NCBI RefSeq assembly: GCF_002072215.1
Contig: NZ_JXMW01000001.1
Coordinates: 248,001-312,000, forward strand
DNA: 64,000 bases
From: Methanobrevibacter arboriphilus JCM 13429 = DSM 1125
Lineage (GTDB): Archaea > Methanobacteriota > Methanobacteria > Methanobacteriales > Methanobacteriaceae
Direction of reading: 5' to 3'
Both the position numbers and the translations under genes were made by a program. Of the stretch, positions 38,183 to 46,448 are shown one piece after another. The first letter of the stretch is position 1; each line of letters opens with the position of its first letter. The notes beneath the pieces were generated by a model. The model was not told the DNA's origin. It searched no databases and saw nothing but the letters and a program-made list of their open reading frames with translations.

Positions 38183-38427
38183 TTAACTATATTCTAAAAC
38201 TTCTTTTCCAAGATCATTTATTTTATATAATAGTCATTGCTTATAATCCTCATTAAAACAAATAACGAATTTTTCACTTTTAATTATTTAAAGTATTTGC
38301 TAAATGATAAATGTTTATCTATGTGTCTCTAGAAATTTTTAATATTATTTTTTAAACTTCTTAAAGCTTTTTCTTTATATTTACTCCTTTGAATAATATA
38401 TATTCATTCAATAAGTTCTATTTCCAT
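38183..38427 (-). pseudogene. wHTH regulator pseudogene
   Basis: It aligns base by base with the intact regulator gene at 53244-53501, including its upstream sequence (TGCATTAAACTTGCA near 38470). It is 13 bases shorter overall and has several frame breaks, and the divergent EF-hand operon is missing. Start ATG 38427 and stop 38185-38183 correspond to the intact gene. It shows that a fourth cassette once occupied this site. Confidence 0.8.
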
Positions 38428-38661
38428 ATAATATTAGTTATTGCATAATAAGATATCTTTAGATGCATTAAACTTGCACAGTATGTACACAAATTTTATA
38501 TATAATCTAATTAAAATTATAGATAACTCATTACAAAAATATAAAAAATTTAAATGAAAATATATAAATAAAAAATAAAGAGATAAATTAACACTATACA
38601 ATTTTAAGGGAAACATATCTCAAGATAAAAAAAAAAGGAAAAAATATAGTAAAAATTTTTA

Positions 38662-39807
38662 TTAAATATAAATATTTTGGATGAACTTGGATCGAGGTAA
38701 TTCATTTATAATAATTTCTATTGATTTATTATCACGAATAATATCAATTACATCTTCAGATGGGTGACCATACCTCCTATCTTTCCCAACAGAAATAGGA
38801 CAATAATAAAATCTATCATCAAAGAAATTTTTATTAAATTCATTTCCTGAACCATGATGAGGAATTTGGACTGTTCCAACACTATCCCAGTAATCTTTAA
38901 AGTCTTTTTTAATATTAATCTTTTTAAGATTGGCATCGCCTGTATAAATACATCCAATTCTATTAAAAATCCTATATTTAGTACATATATAATGTAATGA
39001 AGAATGTAAACAATGCATTAATGATTTATTATTTTTTGGTTCCAATGGACCAGAATATAATACCATTGAGTTTAAATGGATTCTTCCTTCAAGTGAATCA
39101 TACACATCTTTTATTTTTTTACGTTCATTTAGCGCATAATCTAAATCATTCTCAATTTTTATTATATCCAAATCATTAGCTTTAAGTTCTTTTTTTAATT
39201 CTTCTTTTCTTTTCTCATATTCATAATTGTGTGGAACAAAATACCATTCTTTTTGTAATTTTATCACATCTCCACTTTTTATTTCTTCATTTTTTTTTAT
39301 ATCTTCAATATCTATTATTTTATTATCAAAAATATTTTCTTCTTTTTTGTCTTTCTCTTGTTTATCTTTTTTTTCTTCAACAAAAAGAATTTTTGTTTTA
39401 TCATCCAAATATAAACCTATATTTTCTATTAAGTCAGCTGTTTCGTTTAAATCCAAAGACTTATAAATATTTATAATTAATCTTTTTTCATTTTCATTTA
39501 ATAAAGGTAAAACGACAATTTTAATCAATCCACAATGTTCTATCAGTTTTTTTATCATATTGACATGGTCTGAATGAAAATGAGAAATAAATAATATCTC
39601 TATATCCTCTCCCTGCCTAAAACTCTTTTCAATTACATCAGTTCCTATATTATCCCCTGATGAAGTACCACAATCATATACGATATTAATTTTTTCAAAT
39701 AATCCATCAGAATAATCATCTATTTCATATATTAAATTATTATTTTTTTCAAATTGTTCAGTATAAAAAGCCCCTTGTCCAATAGGATGAAAAGTTCTAG
39801 TCATCAT
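38662..39807 (-). CDS. Metallo-beta-lactamase-fold hydrolase
   Basis: A 381-aa protein. The MBL metal motif H76-x-H78-x-D80-H81 (SHFHSDHV) is followed by a charged coiled-coil insertion (~150-235). Later metal ligands are YTGDAN (Asp) and IPHHGSG (His). This is the pattern of ComEC/Rec2-like or nuclease-type MBL proteins that act on nucleic acids or nucleotides. It is a single gene with GAGGT before tandem ATGs. It lies between defence and integrative modules, so a defence-linked role is possible but not shown. Confidence 0.8.
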   Translation of the reverse strand: MMTRTFHPIGQGAFYTEQFEKNNNLIYEIDDYSDGLFEKINIVYDCGTSSGDNIGTDVIEKSFRQGEDIEILFISHFHSDHVNMIKKLIEHCGLIKIVVLPLLNENEKRLIINIYKSLDLNETADLIENIGLYLDDKTKILFVEEKKDKQEKDKKEENIFDNKIIDIEDIKKNEEIKSGDVIKLQKEWYFVPHNYEYEKRKEELKKELKANDLDIIKIENDLDYALNERKKIKDVYDSLEGRIHLNSMVLYSGPLEPKNNKSLMHCLHSSLHYICTKYRIFNRIGCIYTGDANLKKINIKKDFKDYWDSVGTVQIPHHGSGNEFNKNFFDDRFYYCPISVGKDRRYGHPSEDVIDIIRDNKSIEIIINELPRSKFIQNIYI

Positions 39808-39839
39808 AATATTACCTCATTTTTCCCATTAATTATAAA

Positions 39840-40275
39840 CTTTTAGATATCGTTTTAATACTTTTTTTATCTGTTAATTAATAATTCTTTTTAAATTCCA
39901 TTATAATATTAATTTACACAATTATAGGTATTTTTTATTATTATAATTTTCTATATTAATCATACAATAATAAAGCTAAAATGAATAATCTATTAAAAAA
40001 AATTAAAAAATAATGAAACAAATAAAAACTATAATAACAATTTAACATGATAAAATAAAACAAAGAATAGATAATACTATCAGTTTAATTAGCCATTACT
40101 TTAAAAATCTTAATAGCATATAAAGTTCTTATAGTTTTACTAGTTTAGATATATAACTTAGAAGAATTATAAGAATTTAGTAATTTATACTTTCAATGAT
40201 ATTTTTTTATTTAAATATGTTTTAATACTTCTTTTCCTAAGTCTGTTATTTTGTATATTCGTCCTTTTTAATTCC
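39840..40275 (-). repeat. wHTH scar plus R2 repeat, copy c
   Basis: It contains a scar (ATCGTTTTAATACTTTTTTT), the complete R2 order (ACAATTATAGGTATTTTTTA, ATTAATCATACAATAATAAA, CTTAATAGCATATAAAGTTC) and another scar (ATGTTTTAATACTTCTTTTC) directly before the intact wHTH gene at 40328. Best match to copy a at 5805-6180. Confidence 0.7.
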
Positions 40276-40327
40276 ATCAATAAACCTAATACTGATTACT
40301 TAAATGTTTATATATTTCGCATATAAA

Positions 40328-40600
40328 TTATTCTATATATTTTAAGACTTTTTTTCCTTTGTCTGTAGTAGTATAAAGTCTTCCTTGTCTTTTTTGAGGA
40401 TTTAAGCATTTTATTAAATTTTTATCAGATAATTCTTTCAAAATTGTACTTATATGGCTCATTTTTATGTTAGTTGACTTAGATATTTTTGAAGGGGTTC
40501 TTAATTTATCCATTAAAGCAAACAAAATTTTTTCTCTATAACTTGACATTTGAACAAATGATATTAATTCTATCAGTTCATCATCTAATTTTTCTTTCAT
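40328..40600 (-). CDS. Winged-helix regulator of cassette copy 2
   Basis: 90 aa. The helix-turn-helix is PSKISKSTNIKMSHISTILKEL, then comes the wing (RQGRLYTTTDKG) and the final helix KKVLKYIE. It is a homologue of the 6187 and 53244 regulators but clearly divergent, more so than the divergent EF-hand genes they face, which suggests operator specificity differs between copies. No ribosome binding site precedes the ATG. It probably represses the operon at 40749. Confidence 0.85.
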   Translation of the reverse strand: MKEKLDDELIELISFVQMSSYREKILFALMDKLRTPSKISKSTNIKMSHISTILKELSDKNLIKCLNPQKRQGRLYTTTDKGKKVLKYIE

Positions 40601-40687
40601 ATAGTTTTTGTTGTATTAAATTAAAAATTTAATTAGTCCCTAAACAATACCATATCAGTAACATATCAATATTTAAATACTATTAAA

Positions 40688-40741
40688 AATAATTTATAAT
40701 TATATTTTACAAAAAAGTTTATAAAAAATTTATATGAGGTT
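40688..40741 (+). promoter_or_regulatory. Conserved cassette promoter, copy 2
   Basis: The same block as at 6549-6602 (AATTTATAATTATATTTTAC, AAAAAAGTTTATAAAA, TATGAGGT), lying between the divergent regulator and the EF-hand gene. Confidence 0.6.
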
Positions 40742-40748
40742 AAATTTT

Positions 40749-41081
40749 ATGGAGAAAAATAAAAAAATTATTATAGGAATTATAATAGCAATAGTTGTTA
40801 TAGCAGTTATTGGCATAGTTATTATTAATTATATTACTGAATTAAACAATGAGGCTGAAATGGAAGCATTAAATAATAATCCTGAAGCTAAAACTCAATT
40901 ATTTTTAGCACAAAGCGATATTAATAATGATAATTTAATAGATCGTTCCGAATTAATAACTTATTTCAATTCTAGTAGTAACCCTGAAAGTATAGCAGAT
41001 AAATTCTTATCATACGATTCAAACAATGACGATGCATTAAATAAAAATGAATTATTCAATTATATGTCCAATAATACATAA
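40749..41081 (+). CDS. Membrane-anchored EF-hand protein, cassette copy 2
   Basis: 110 aa, starting at the ATG at 40749 that follows GAGGT; an in-frame ATG 15 bases earlier overlaps that site and is not used. The anchor is IIIGIIIAIVVIAVIGIVII. Two EF-hand loops (DINNDNLIDRSE and DSNNDDALNKNE) keep all Ca-binding positions. It differs from copy 1 by only a few residues, mostly in the anchor. First gene of a two-gene operon here. Confidence 0.85.
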   Translation: MEKNKKIIIGIIIAIVVIAVIGIVIINYITELNNEAEMEALNNNPEAKTQLFLAQSDINNDNLIDRSELITYFNSSSNPESIADKFLSYDSNNDDALNKNELFNYMSNNT

Positions 41082-41123
41082 AAAAAAGGTTTTAAAAAAT
41101 TAAGAAAAAAGAGGTACAAATTT

Positions 41124-41486
41124 ATGAAGAAAAATAAAAAAATTATCTTAGGAGTTATAATAGCTGTTATTGCTGTTGTTGTAGTATTTAGTGTAATATC
41201 AAGTATGATGCCGATGACAATAGATGAAGAACATGATTTAAATAATAAAGAAATGTTTTTAAATGCAGAACATCTTTATACAATAGCTGAACCAAGTGAA
41301 TTAGATGAACAAGGTGTAAAAATATATGTAAGTAACTATTTAAAAGAAGTAAATAAAGAACTAGGTACAAATTATGCCGTTTATGAAATTGATGAAACAA
41401 ATAACTATTGGACAGCAGTAGTCAAAAATTTCGGCTTATTTATAATTAGTAAAGAGACTGGTGAAATAAAATACATACTATACTAA
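41124..41486 (+). CDS. Membrane-anchored small protein, cassette copy 2 (variable gene)
   Basis: 120 aa. The first 13 residues (MKKNKKIILGVII) and the ribosome binding site are the same as in 6984-7298 and 54017-54331. After the membrane helix, however, the exported domain is unrelated (EHDLNNKEMFLNAEHLYTIA ... NYWTAVVKNFGLFIISKETG), with an alpha/beta pattern. So the 5' module is shared and the outer domain has been swapped. Operon end is marked by the hairpin at 41517. Function unknown. Confidence 0.8.
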   Translation: MKKNKKIILGVIIAVIAVVVVFSVISSMMPMTIDEEHDLNNKEMFLNAEHLYTIAEPSELDEQGVKIYVSNYLKEVNKELGTNYAVYEIDETNNYWTAVVKNFGLFIISKETGEIKYILY

Positions 41487-41516
41487 AAAAAAAAGAAAAT
41501 AATTAAACAAAAACCA

Positions 41517-41554
41517 ATTGAAGGAACTTAATTAAAAAAAACAATTCCTTCAAT
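41517..41554 (+). terminator. Hairpin after cassette operon, copy 2
   Basis: The arms ATTGAAGGAA and TTCCTTCAAT pair around an A-rich loop, 30 bases after the stop at 41486. The counterpart at 56825-56855 keeps pairing through a compensatory change (AAGGAA/TTCCTT becomes AATGAA/TTCATT). This supports a real RNA structure, probably at the transcript 3' end. Confidence 0.6.
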
Positions 41555-41639
41555 CACTATTTTTCAATATTATATTTTCAATAATATTTCATAGATTAAA
41601 ACTTAAAAATTCTTATTTTCAATATAATAATTTCTCAAT

Positions 41640-42130
41640 TCTTAAAAAAAGGTTTACCGTTTCATCATAAATAACCTAATAACAACCAGTTATATCCATA
41701 TTATTATTTTTCAAATATAACTGCTCTTAAAAGTTAGTAAAACAGCTATGAAGAGTGCTAGGTACTCCTATAACTCTGCGAAGTTGCAAGATATTCCCCA
41801 TTTGGTATAGATAAAACGGGACATAAATGTTCAAGTTGCACCATACGCATATATTATTTTCTAATAAGGTCATTATAATTACTATATAGTCCTTAAATAG
41901 TTAAATAATCAGTTGAAAAAGTTTAATAATGGTTTAGATAGTTTGAATCATTTTAATATTAATATAATAATGATATTTTTATATCTTAAATTACAACTAA
42001 AAAAGCTACGATAAATAAAATTTAATATAAATACATTATTTTTAAAAAATGAGCTAATATCAAGTAGATAATAGGTTTTTTAGGCAGTATAGATAACCAA
42101 TGATTGAAAATACATTTAAAATACTAATTT
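41640..42130. ncRNA. Conserved structured non-coding block N1, copy A
   Basis: About 490 bases without a supported frame that align closely with 56940-57430 in the other element. Invariant strings include CTCTTAAAAGTTAGTAAAAC, AACTCTGCGAAGTTGC, ATTCCCCATTTGGTATAGAT and GGTTTTTTAGGCAGTAT. Small hairpins are possible (AACT-CTGCGA-AGTT, and the CCCC loop). It is less AT-rich than its flanks. It could be a stable RNA or the element's replication/transfer origin, and the strand is undetermined. Confidence 0.5.
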
Positions 42131-42408
42131 AGCTATAAATTTTAGTATTTCTCAATAGATAAGTGCTTTTATACTCATTTTATTTATCAGATTGTAGCTT
42201 TAGCAAGATATAATAAAATAAAGCTCATTAAAATAAATTTAACATTAATTATTATTACAAAAAATACCTAACACTTGATTATATAATAAACAAGGTGTCT
42301 GATAATAAAGTATTTTCAAGTAAAAGTAACCAGCTTAATAATATCTAGAGTCTAATATAATAAAAAAATAAAAAAAATTTTAAATATTTTCACAGAATTA
42401 TAAAATTA

Positions 42409-43095
42409 TTAATTCAATTCCATAACTGATATAAAACCCCCAAAATCATAAAAACCACCAATATGTATTTCTTCAACATTATGCATAATAAAATTATTTT
42501 TAGACCCATTTTTTAAATTCACAATATCATAGAAATTATTAACACCAAAATAACCATCATAAAAACAAAGAAAAATAATATAATTTTCTGCTTCCTCTAA
42601 AAAACAAATATCATCAATATCAATCATGTCTATATTATCTTTATATATTTCACTATCCATTATAGTACTTTTTAAGCTCTTACCTGCAATTATATGACTT
42701 TCAGGTGTTTGCAAATAATGATTTACTGCCTTTAAAATAGCATGCTCAGAATTGTCTTCCATTAAATCATTTTCTTTAGCATATTTTATTAAATGAGTAA
42801 TGATGAATTCATTTTCTCTACTAATTATATTCTTTACTAAATTATTAATTTCTTCTTTCAAATCATACTTATTCCCCAATTCAGGTATTATAATTTCCTC
42901 AGAAACAGTAGATTTAGCATATGAAGCAGGAGAATTATTAAAACTAACCAATTTCCTAATAGGGGAAAATTGATTTATATACTCATTTAACATCACACCA
43001 ATATCACTCTTTAGCTCCAAACTAAAATTTCTACTATTTTCCATTATTCTAGACACAATATCTTCTAAAATACTTTCATTTTCATTACCATTCAT
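42409..43095 (-). CDS. Element-associated small protein, family F (copy 2)
   Basis: 228 aa from the ATG at 43095, preceded by GGAGA at seven bases. The open frame extends 30 codons upstream, but those bases (AATTTATAAATAT) look like a TATA promoter conserved with the 59853 gene and should not be translated. The protein is acidic and helical, with ILEDIVSRIMENSRNF at the start and CFLEEAENYIIFLCF toward the end. It is homologous to 3307-4023 and 59853-60485. It accompanies the helicase and integrase of element A. Function unknown. Confidence 0.75.
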   Translation of the reverse strand: MNGNENESILEDIVSRIMENSRNFSLELKSDIGVMLNEYINQFSPIRKLVSFNNSPASYAKSTVSEEIIIPELGNKYDLKEEINNLVKNIISRENEFIITHLIKYAKENDLMEDNSEHAILKAVNHYLQTPESHIIAGKSLKSTIMDSEIYKDNIDMIDIDDICFLEEAENYIIFLCFYDGYFGVNNFYDIVNLKNGSKNNFIMHNVEEIHIGGFYDFGGFISVMELN

Positions 43096-43185
43096 TTTAT
43101 CTTCTCCATTATTAGACAACAATTTATAAATATAATAAGAAAATAAAATATTAAATGCGATTGAAGAAATATATTGGCTAACCAA

Positions 43186-43980
43186 TAAACCTTTTATTAG
43201 TCAATATATCCTTCTAATATCCTATTTCTTTATATATTCGTATTATTGCCTATTCTTTACTAATTTGCTACTAAAAAGAATAATTTTCTTACTATTTATT
43301 AATTAGAAAAAATAGTACATATTTTCGGCCGTAACTAGTAACACATACTTATTTTTTTAAACAAATCAGAAAAACTTATTCTATTCAGTTATATAATGGT
43401 ATGTTGCACTCAGTATATAAATATACCTTCATAAAAATTATAAAAACCATTTCCGACTAATATTAATCTTTAAAAACCCTAACCGTAACTATCACCAACT
43501 ATAAACCATCATTATAGCTATTAATCATAGCCATAAGATAAAAAAAATTAGTATATAAAAATTACCTATAATTATTAAAAATAAGAAATAATTTAATCTA
43601 TTTACTAAAATTATATTAGTAGAAAAATTTTTAAGTAAAAATAATAAAGATTAATGAAAAAAATTACAAAAAAATAATTAATTTTCTAATTAGCTTTATA
43701 GTTTTTCTTTTTTTAGAAGATTCCTACTTTTTCATAATTTAAATTTTATACTTAAATATTTTTTTTATAGAAAAAAATATTTAAAAATTAATAATTTTAT
43801 ATAAATTAAAAAAAAACTAACAATCTTCTAAAAAAAATATAATTATAAAAACCTAATAATATATAATTATAATATAAATTAACGATTTAGAAATTAAGAA
43901 AATTAATAAATAAACACAATTAAGAAAATTAAAAGATTATTAGTTGAAAATAAAGACTTAATCTAAAAAATACTTTATAT
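43186..43980. other. Long AT-rich non-coding region, candidate origin
   Basis: Nearly 800 bases without a gene between the family F gene and the helicase gene. It holds a perfect 14-base hairpin (43752-43784), a spaced inverted pair (TTTTTAGAAGATT at ~43715 and AATCTTCTAAAAA at ~43832), and two copies of ATTAAGAAAATTAA (near 43885 and 43919). Such features are common at replication origins of small elements, which is an inference. Confidence 0.45.
43752..43784. repeat. Perfect 14-bp inverted repeat (hairpin)
   Basis: TTAAATATTTTTTT and AAAAAAATATTTAA are exact reverse complements separated by five bases (TATAG). It lies in the non-coding region downstream of the helicase gene. It could be a DNA-unwinding or protein-binding site. 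Confidence 0.6.
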
Positions 43981-43988
43981 TATTAAAA

Positions 43989-44058
43989 TTTTGTTTCAAA
44001 AATCAAAAACTTATTTATACTAATATATTATAATAACTTTTGAAAAAATGAAACAAAA
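43989..44058. promoter_or_regulatory. Spaced inverted repeat next to helicase gene (element A)
   Basis: The arms TTTTGTTTCA (43989-43998) and TGAAACAAAA (44049-44058) are separated by 50 AT-rich bases, ending 22 bases from the helicase stop codon. Element B has the same arrangement with changed arms (CGGTTTCA and TGAAACCG, 52 bases apart). Both arms have changed together, so they are likely recognised by an element protein. Confidence 0.55.
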
Positions 44059-44080
44059 ATCTATTTAAAACAGTTATTTT

Positions 44081-46144
44081 TTATATCCTTTTTTTATATA
44101 ATCTTCTAAATTTTGATAAAGAGTCTAATTCGGCATTTTTCATCAAACTACTATTGTTTCTATTTAAATAATTAAAAATATTGGGTAGCTTACAGTTATA
44201 TTTATGTTGATATCTTTTAGACATATATTTTCTTGCTAATTTAAGAGATTTATCTAGGGATTTTTTCTTGTTAAGCTTTAAAGCTCTCTTTTCAATTTCT
44301 TTTTCAATTTCTTCTTCTGTTTTAAGACTAAGATCATATAGTCTATTAACTTCTTCAAAATCAAAAGGTTTATCTAAAAAAACGATTTTAAGAAAATGAT
44401 TAATAACAGTGGGAAAAATGTTTTCTTGGGAATATTCATGCATATTAATCTTACCAACCCTTTTAAAATACTTATTCATATGTTCTGGTAGATCTCCTTC
44501 AAGAATAGTAAGCCTCTTTTTCATATGAGGCATATTACGAAAAATCACCTGCTCCATCTCACTATCAACTTGATGATTTATTATATCATTAAAAAGCTCA
44601 TCATTAAAAGTTAACCTAGAATAACCTCCTTTTAGCTTTTTAAGGTCATAAAAAGACTTTTCTCCCCCTAAATATCTGTAAAGATCATACTTAGATGATG
44701 AAGGATGCCTATCAGTTCCAACAATATATAATATATCACAATCATTTAACTCAGATCTACCACGAACATTACCAAAATAAAGCGTATGAATATTACCTAA
44801 TCGCTTTTTCAAAAGATCAATAATAGGAATAGGATCTTTAATACCTTCTATCTCAAGTGATTGGTAAGATACAACACCTAATTCTACATTTTTCAATTTT
44901 TTAAACTCTTGAATATACTGACTAGTTTCAATTACAGGAGTATAAGCCACATCATCAAGAATATCATCAAGGTCATCATCATGATATCTATCTTGTAATG
45001 TGGATCTTGAAGCATTAACAGCTTTACCTCCCCTACATATTCTAAGTAATGAAGAATCATTATCCAATAGATCATTATCTAATGTTATATGTTTAAAACC
45101 TTTTTTTTCTTTAATTTTTTCAACTATAGATTTAAGTGGTGTGGCATCAAGTAAAATTATCTTATGTTCACTCATTCTTTCAAATAAAATATCAATATAT
45201 AATTTCTCATAAGTAAAATGCTTTAAATCAAACGAATTACCTTTCATAGGTAAAGGAGCAGGTTTTTCAACCAAATAGTCATAAATTTTTATATTATCTT
45301 TTATCTTATTGAGAAATATTTCAAAATAAATTTTATAATCAAATTCACCAAATAAACTAAAATCAAAATCCAATCTCTTCAAAAAAGAATAAGTATAAAT
45401 ATCCTCTTTTAAAATATTTTTAATGAAGTCTATTTGATGAATAAAATCCTGATTATCCAGAATAATAATATCTGCTGATGGTTCTTTTAATTTAATTATT
45501 TTATTAATTAATTTAAGCTCATTAGATGTTAATTCCTTGAATTCTATTGTATGTAATTGCTCTAATTTTTCATCATAAACAATATTCCGAGGTTCACCAT
45601 CAGTATCTGATATATCCAGAGTATGCTTGTGAAATAAGATTAAATGCTCATTTTCATTAGGATTATCTACGGTAGCTGTTTCAATATTCTTTTTATTCAT
45701 TAAAATTAGATTATTGCCTAATAAGCTTATTTTCTGAATCTGCCACTCACAATTATCACGATATTTACAATTATCACAAATATTAATGCCATTCTCATAT
45801 TTAAACTCTGTAAACTTAAAAAATTTCCTACCCTCTTCTTTAATTATTTCTTTTTTATTATTAAGAATATAGCATAAATTTTTTTTACTTTTCCAGTAAT
45901 AAGGAGCTTTGAAATAATCATCAATTTCTCCTAAGTCAGCCATTATATCTTCAGCTTGTTCTTTATTATCAACAAAAACAATAATAGGAATATCATTATC
46001 AACATGATAAAGAATAGTATTAATAGTTTTACCCGCCCTCGGAGGAGCAGTATTCAAAATAACATCATACTCAGGAATAAATTCTCTATTAAGTTCCATT
46101 AATTTATTATTAACTTTTTTCTGGTTTTTACTTCTTTGACTCAT
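44081..46144 (-). CDS. Cys-cluster P-loop helicase-like protein (element A)
   Basis: 687 aa. Walker A TAPPRAGKT (residues 33-40). Four cysteines, C91, C123, C126 and C132, lie between motifs I and II, a layout like the Fe-S domain of XPD/DinG helicases. Walker B is NIVYDE (D191, E192) and a motif III-like segment is ILLDATP. The C-terminal conserved blocks are CDILYIVGTDRH and QVIFRNMPHMKKR, the latter shared with the homologue at 57640-59718. A basic C-terminal helical tail follows. Expected to unwind or process DNA in replication of the element; a conflict-system role is an alternative. No ribosome binding site is seen; a palindrome overlaps the putative promoter (46208-46227). Confidence 0.75.
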   Translation of the reverse strand: MSQRSKNQKKVNNKLMELNREFIPEYDVILNTAPPRAGKTINTILYHVDNDIPIIVFVDNKEQAEDIMADLGEIDDYFKAPYYWKSKKNLCYILNNKKEIIKEEGRKFFKFTEFKYENGINICDNCKYRDNCEWQIQKISLLGNNLILMNKKNIETATVDNPNENEHLILFHKHTLDISDTDGEPRNIVYDEKLEQLHTIEFKELTSNELKLINKIIKLKEPSADIIILDNQDFIHQIDFIKNILKEDIYTYSFLKRLDFDFSLFGEFDYKIYFEIFLNKIKDNIKIYDYLVEKPAPLPMKGNSFDLKHFTYEKLYIDILFERMSEHKIILLDATPLKSIVEKIKEKKGFKHITLDNDLLDNDSSLLRICRGGKAVNASRSTLQDRYHDDDLDDILDDVAYTPVIETSQYIQEFKKLKNVELGVVSYQSLEIEGIKDPIPIIDLLKKRLGNIHTLYFGNVRGRSELNDCDILYIVGTDRHPSSSKYDLYRYLGGEKSFYDLKKLKGGYSRLTFNDELFNDIINHQVDSEMEQVIFRNMPHMKKRLTILEGDLPEHMNKYFKRVGKINMHEYSQENIFPTVINHFLKIVFLDKPFDFEEVNRLYDLSLKTEEEIEKEIEKRALKLNKKKSLDKSLKLARKYMSKRYQHKYNCKLPNIFNYLNRNNSSLMKNAELDSLSKFRRLYKKRI

Positions 46145-46207
46145 AATAATAACACAGTAATTTTATATATGAGTAAAAATAAAGTAATATACAAAGCAAT
46201 GAGGGAG

Positions 46208-46227
46208 GATTGGGTTATAATCCAATC
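46208..46227. promoter_or_regulatory. Operator-like palindrome over helicase promoter
   Basis: GATTGG and CCAATC flank a TTATAA core, with 18 of 20 positions symmetric. It is centred about 73 bases before the helicase ATG and overlaps a TATA-like element, so a repressor site is likely. Confidence 0.4.
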
Positions 46228-46448
46228 TTTCTAATATTATATTACTATTTTTTTTACCTTCAATTTTTCAACTATATTTATAAACTTCCAAAAAAATATT
46301 ATATTGAGAAAAAAAACAATCCCCAATACATCTAACTAAAATCTTTCTAAATTCTAATATTTAAGCTTTCTTTTCTAAAAATAAGCTATTATAAATAAAT
46401 AAAAAAGAATTAATAATTTTATATATTAGAAAATTAGTCATTTATTAG

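Noticed and set aside
38434-38616. Minus-strand frame of 60 codons
   Set aside because: It lies in the promoter region of the wHTH pseudogene, is conserved as DNA with the non-coding region at 53500-53600 and has no ribosome binding site.
39227-39476. Two plus-strand frames inside the MBL gene
   Set aside because: Phenylalanine/leucine/serine-rich shadows of the charged coiled-coil region of the opposite strand.
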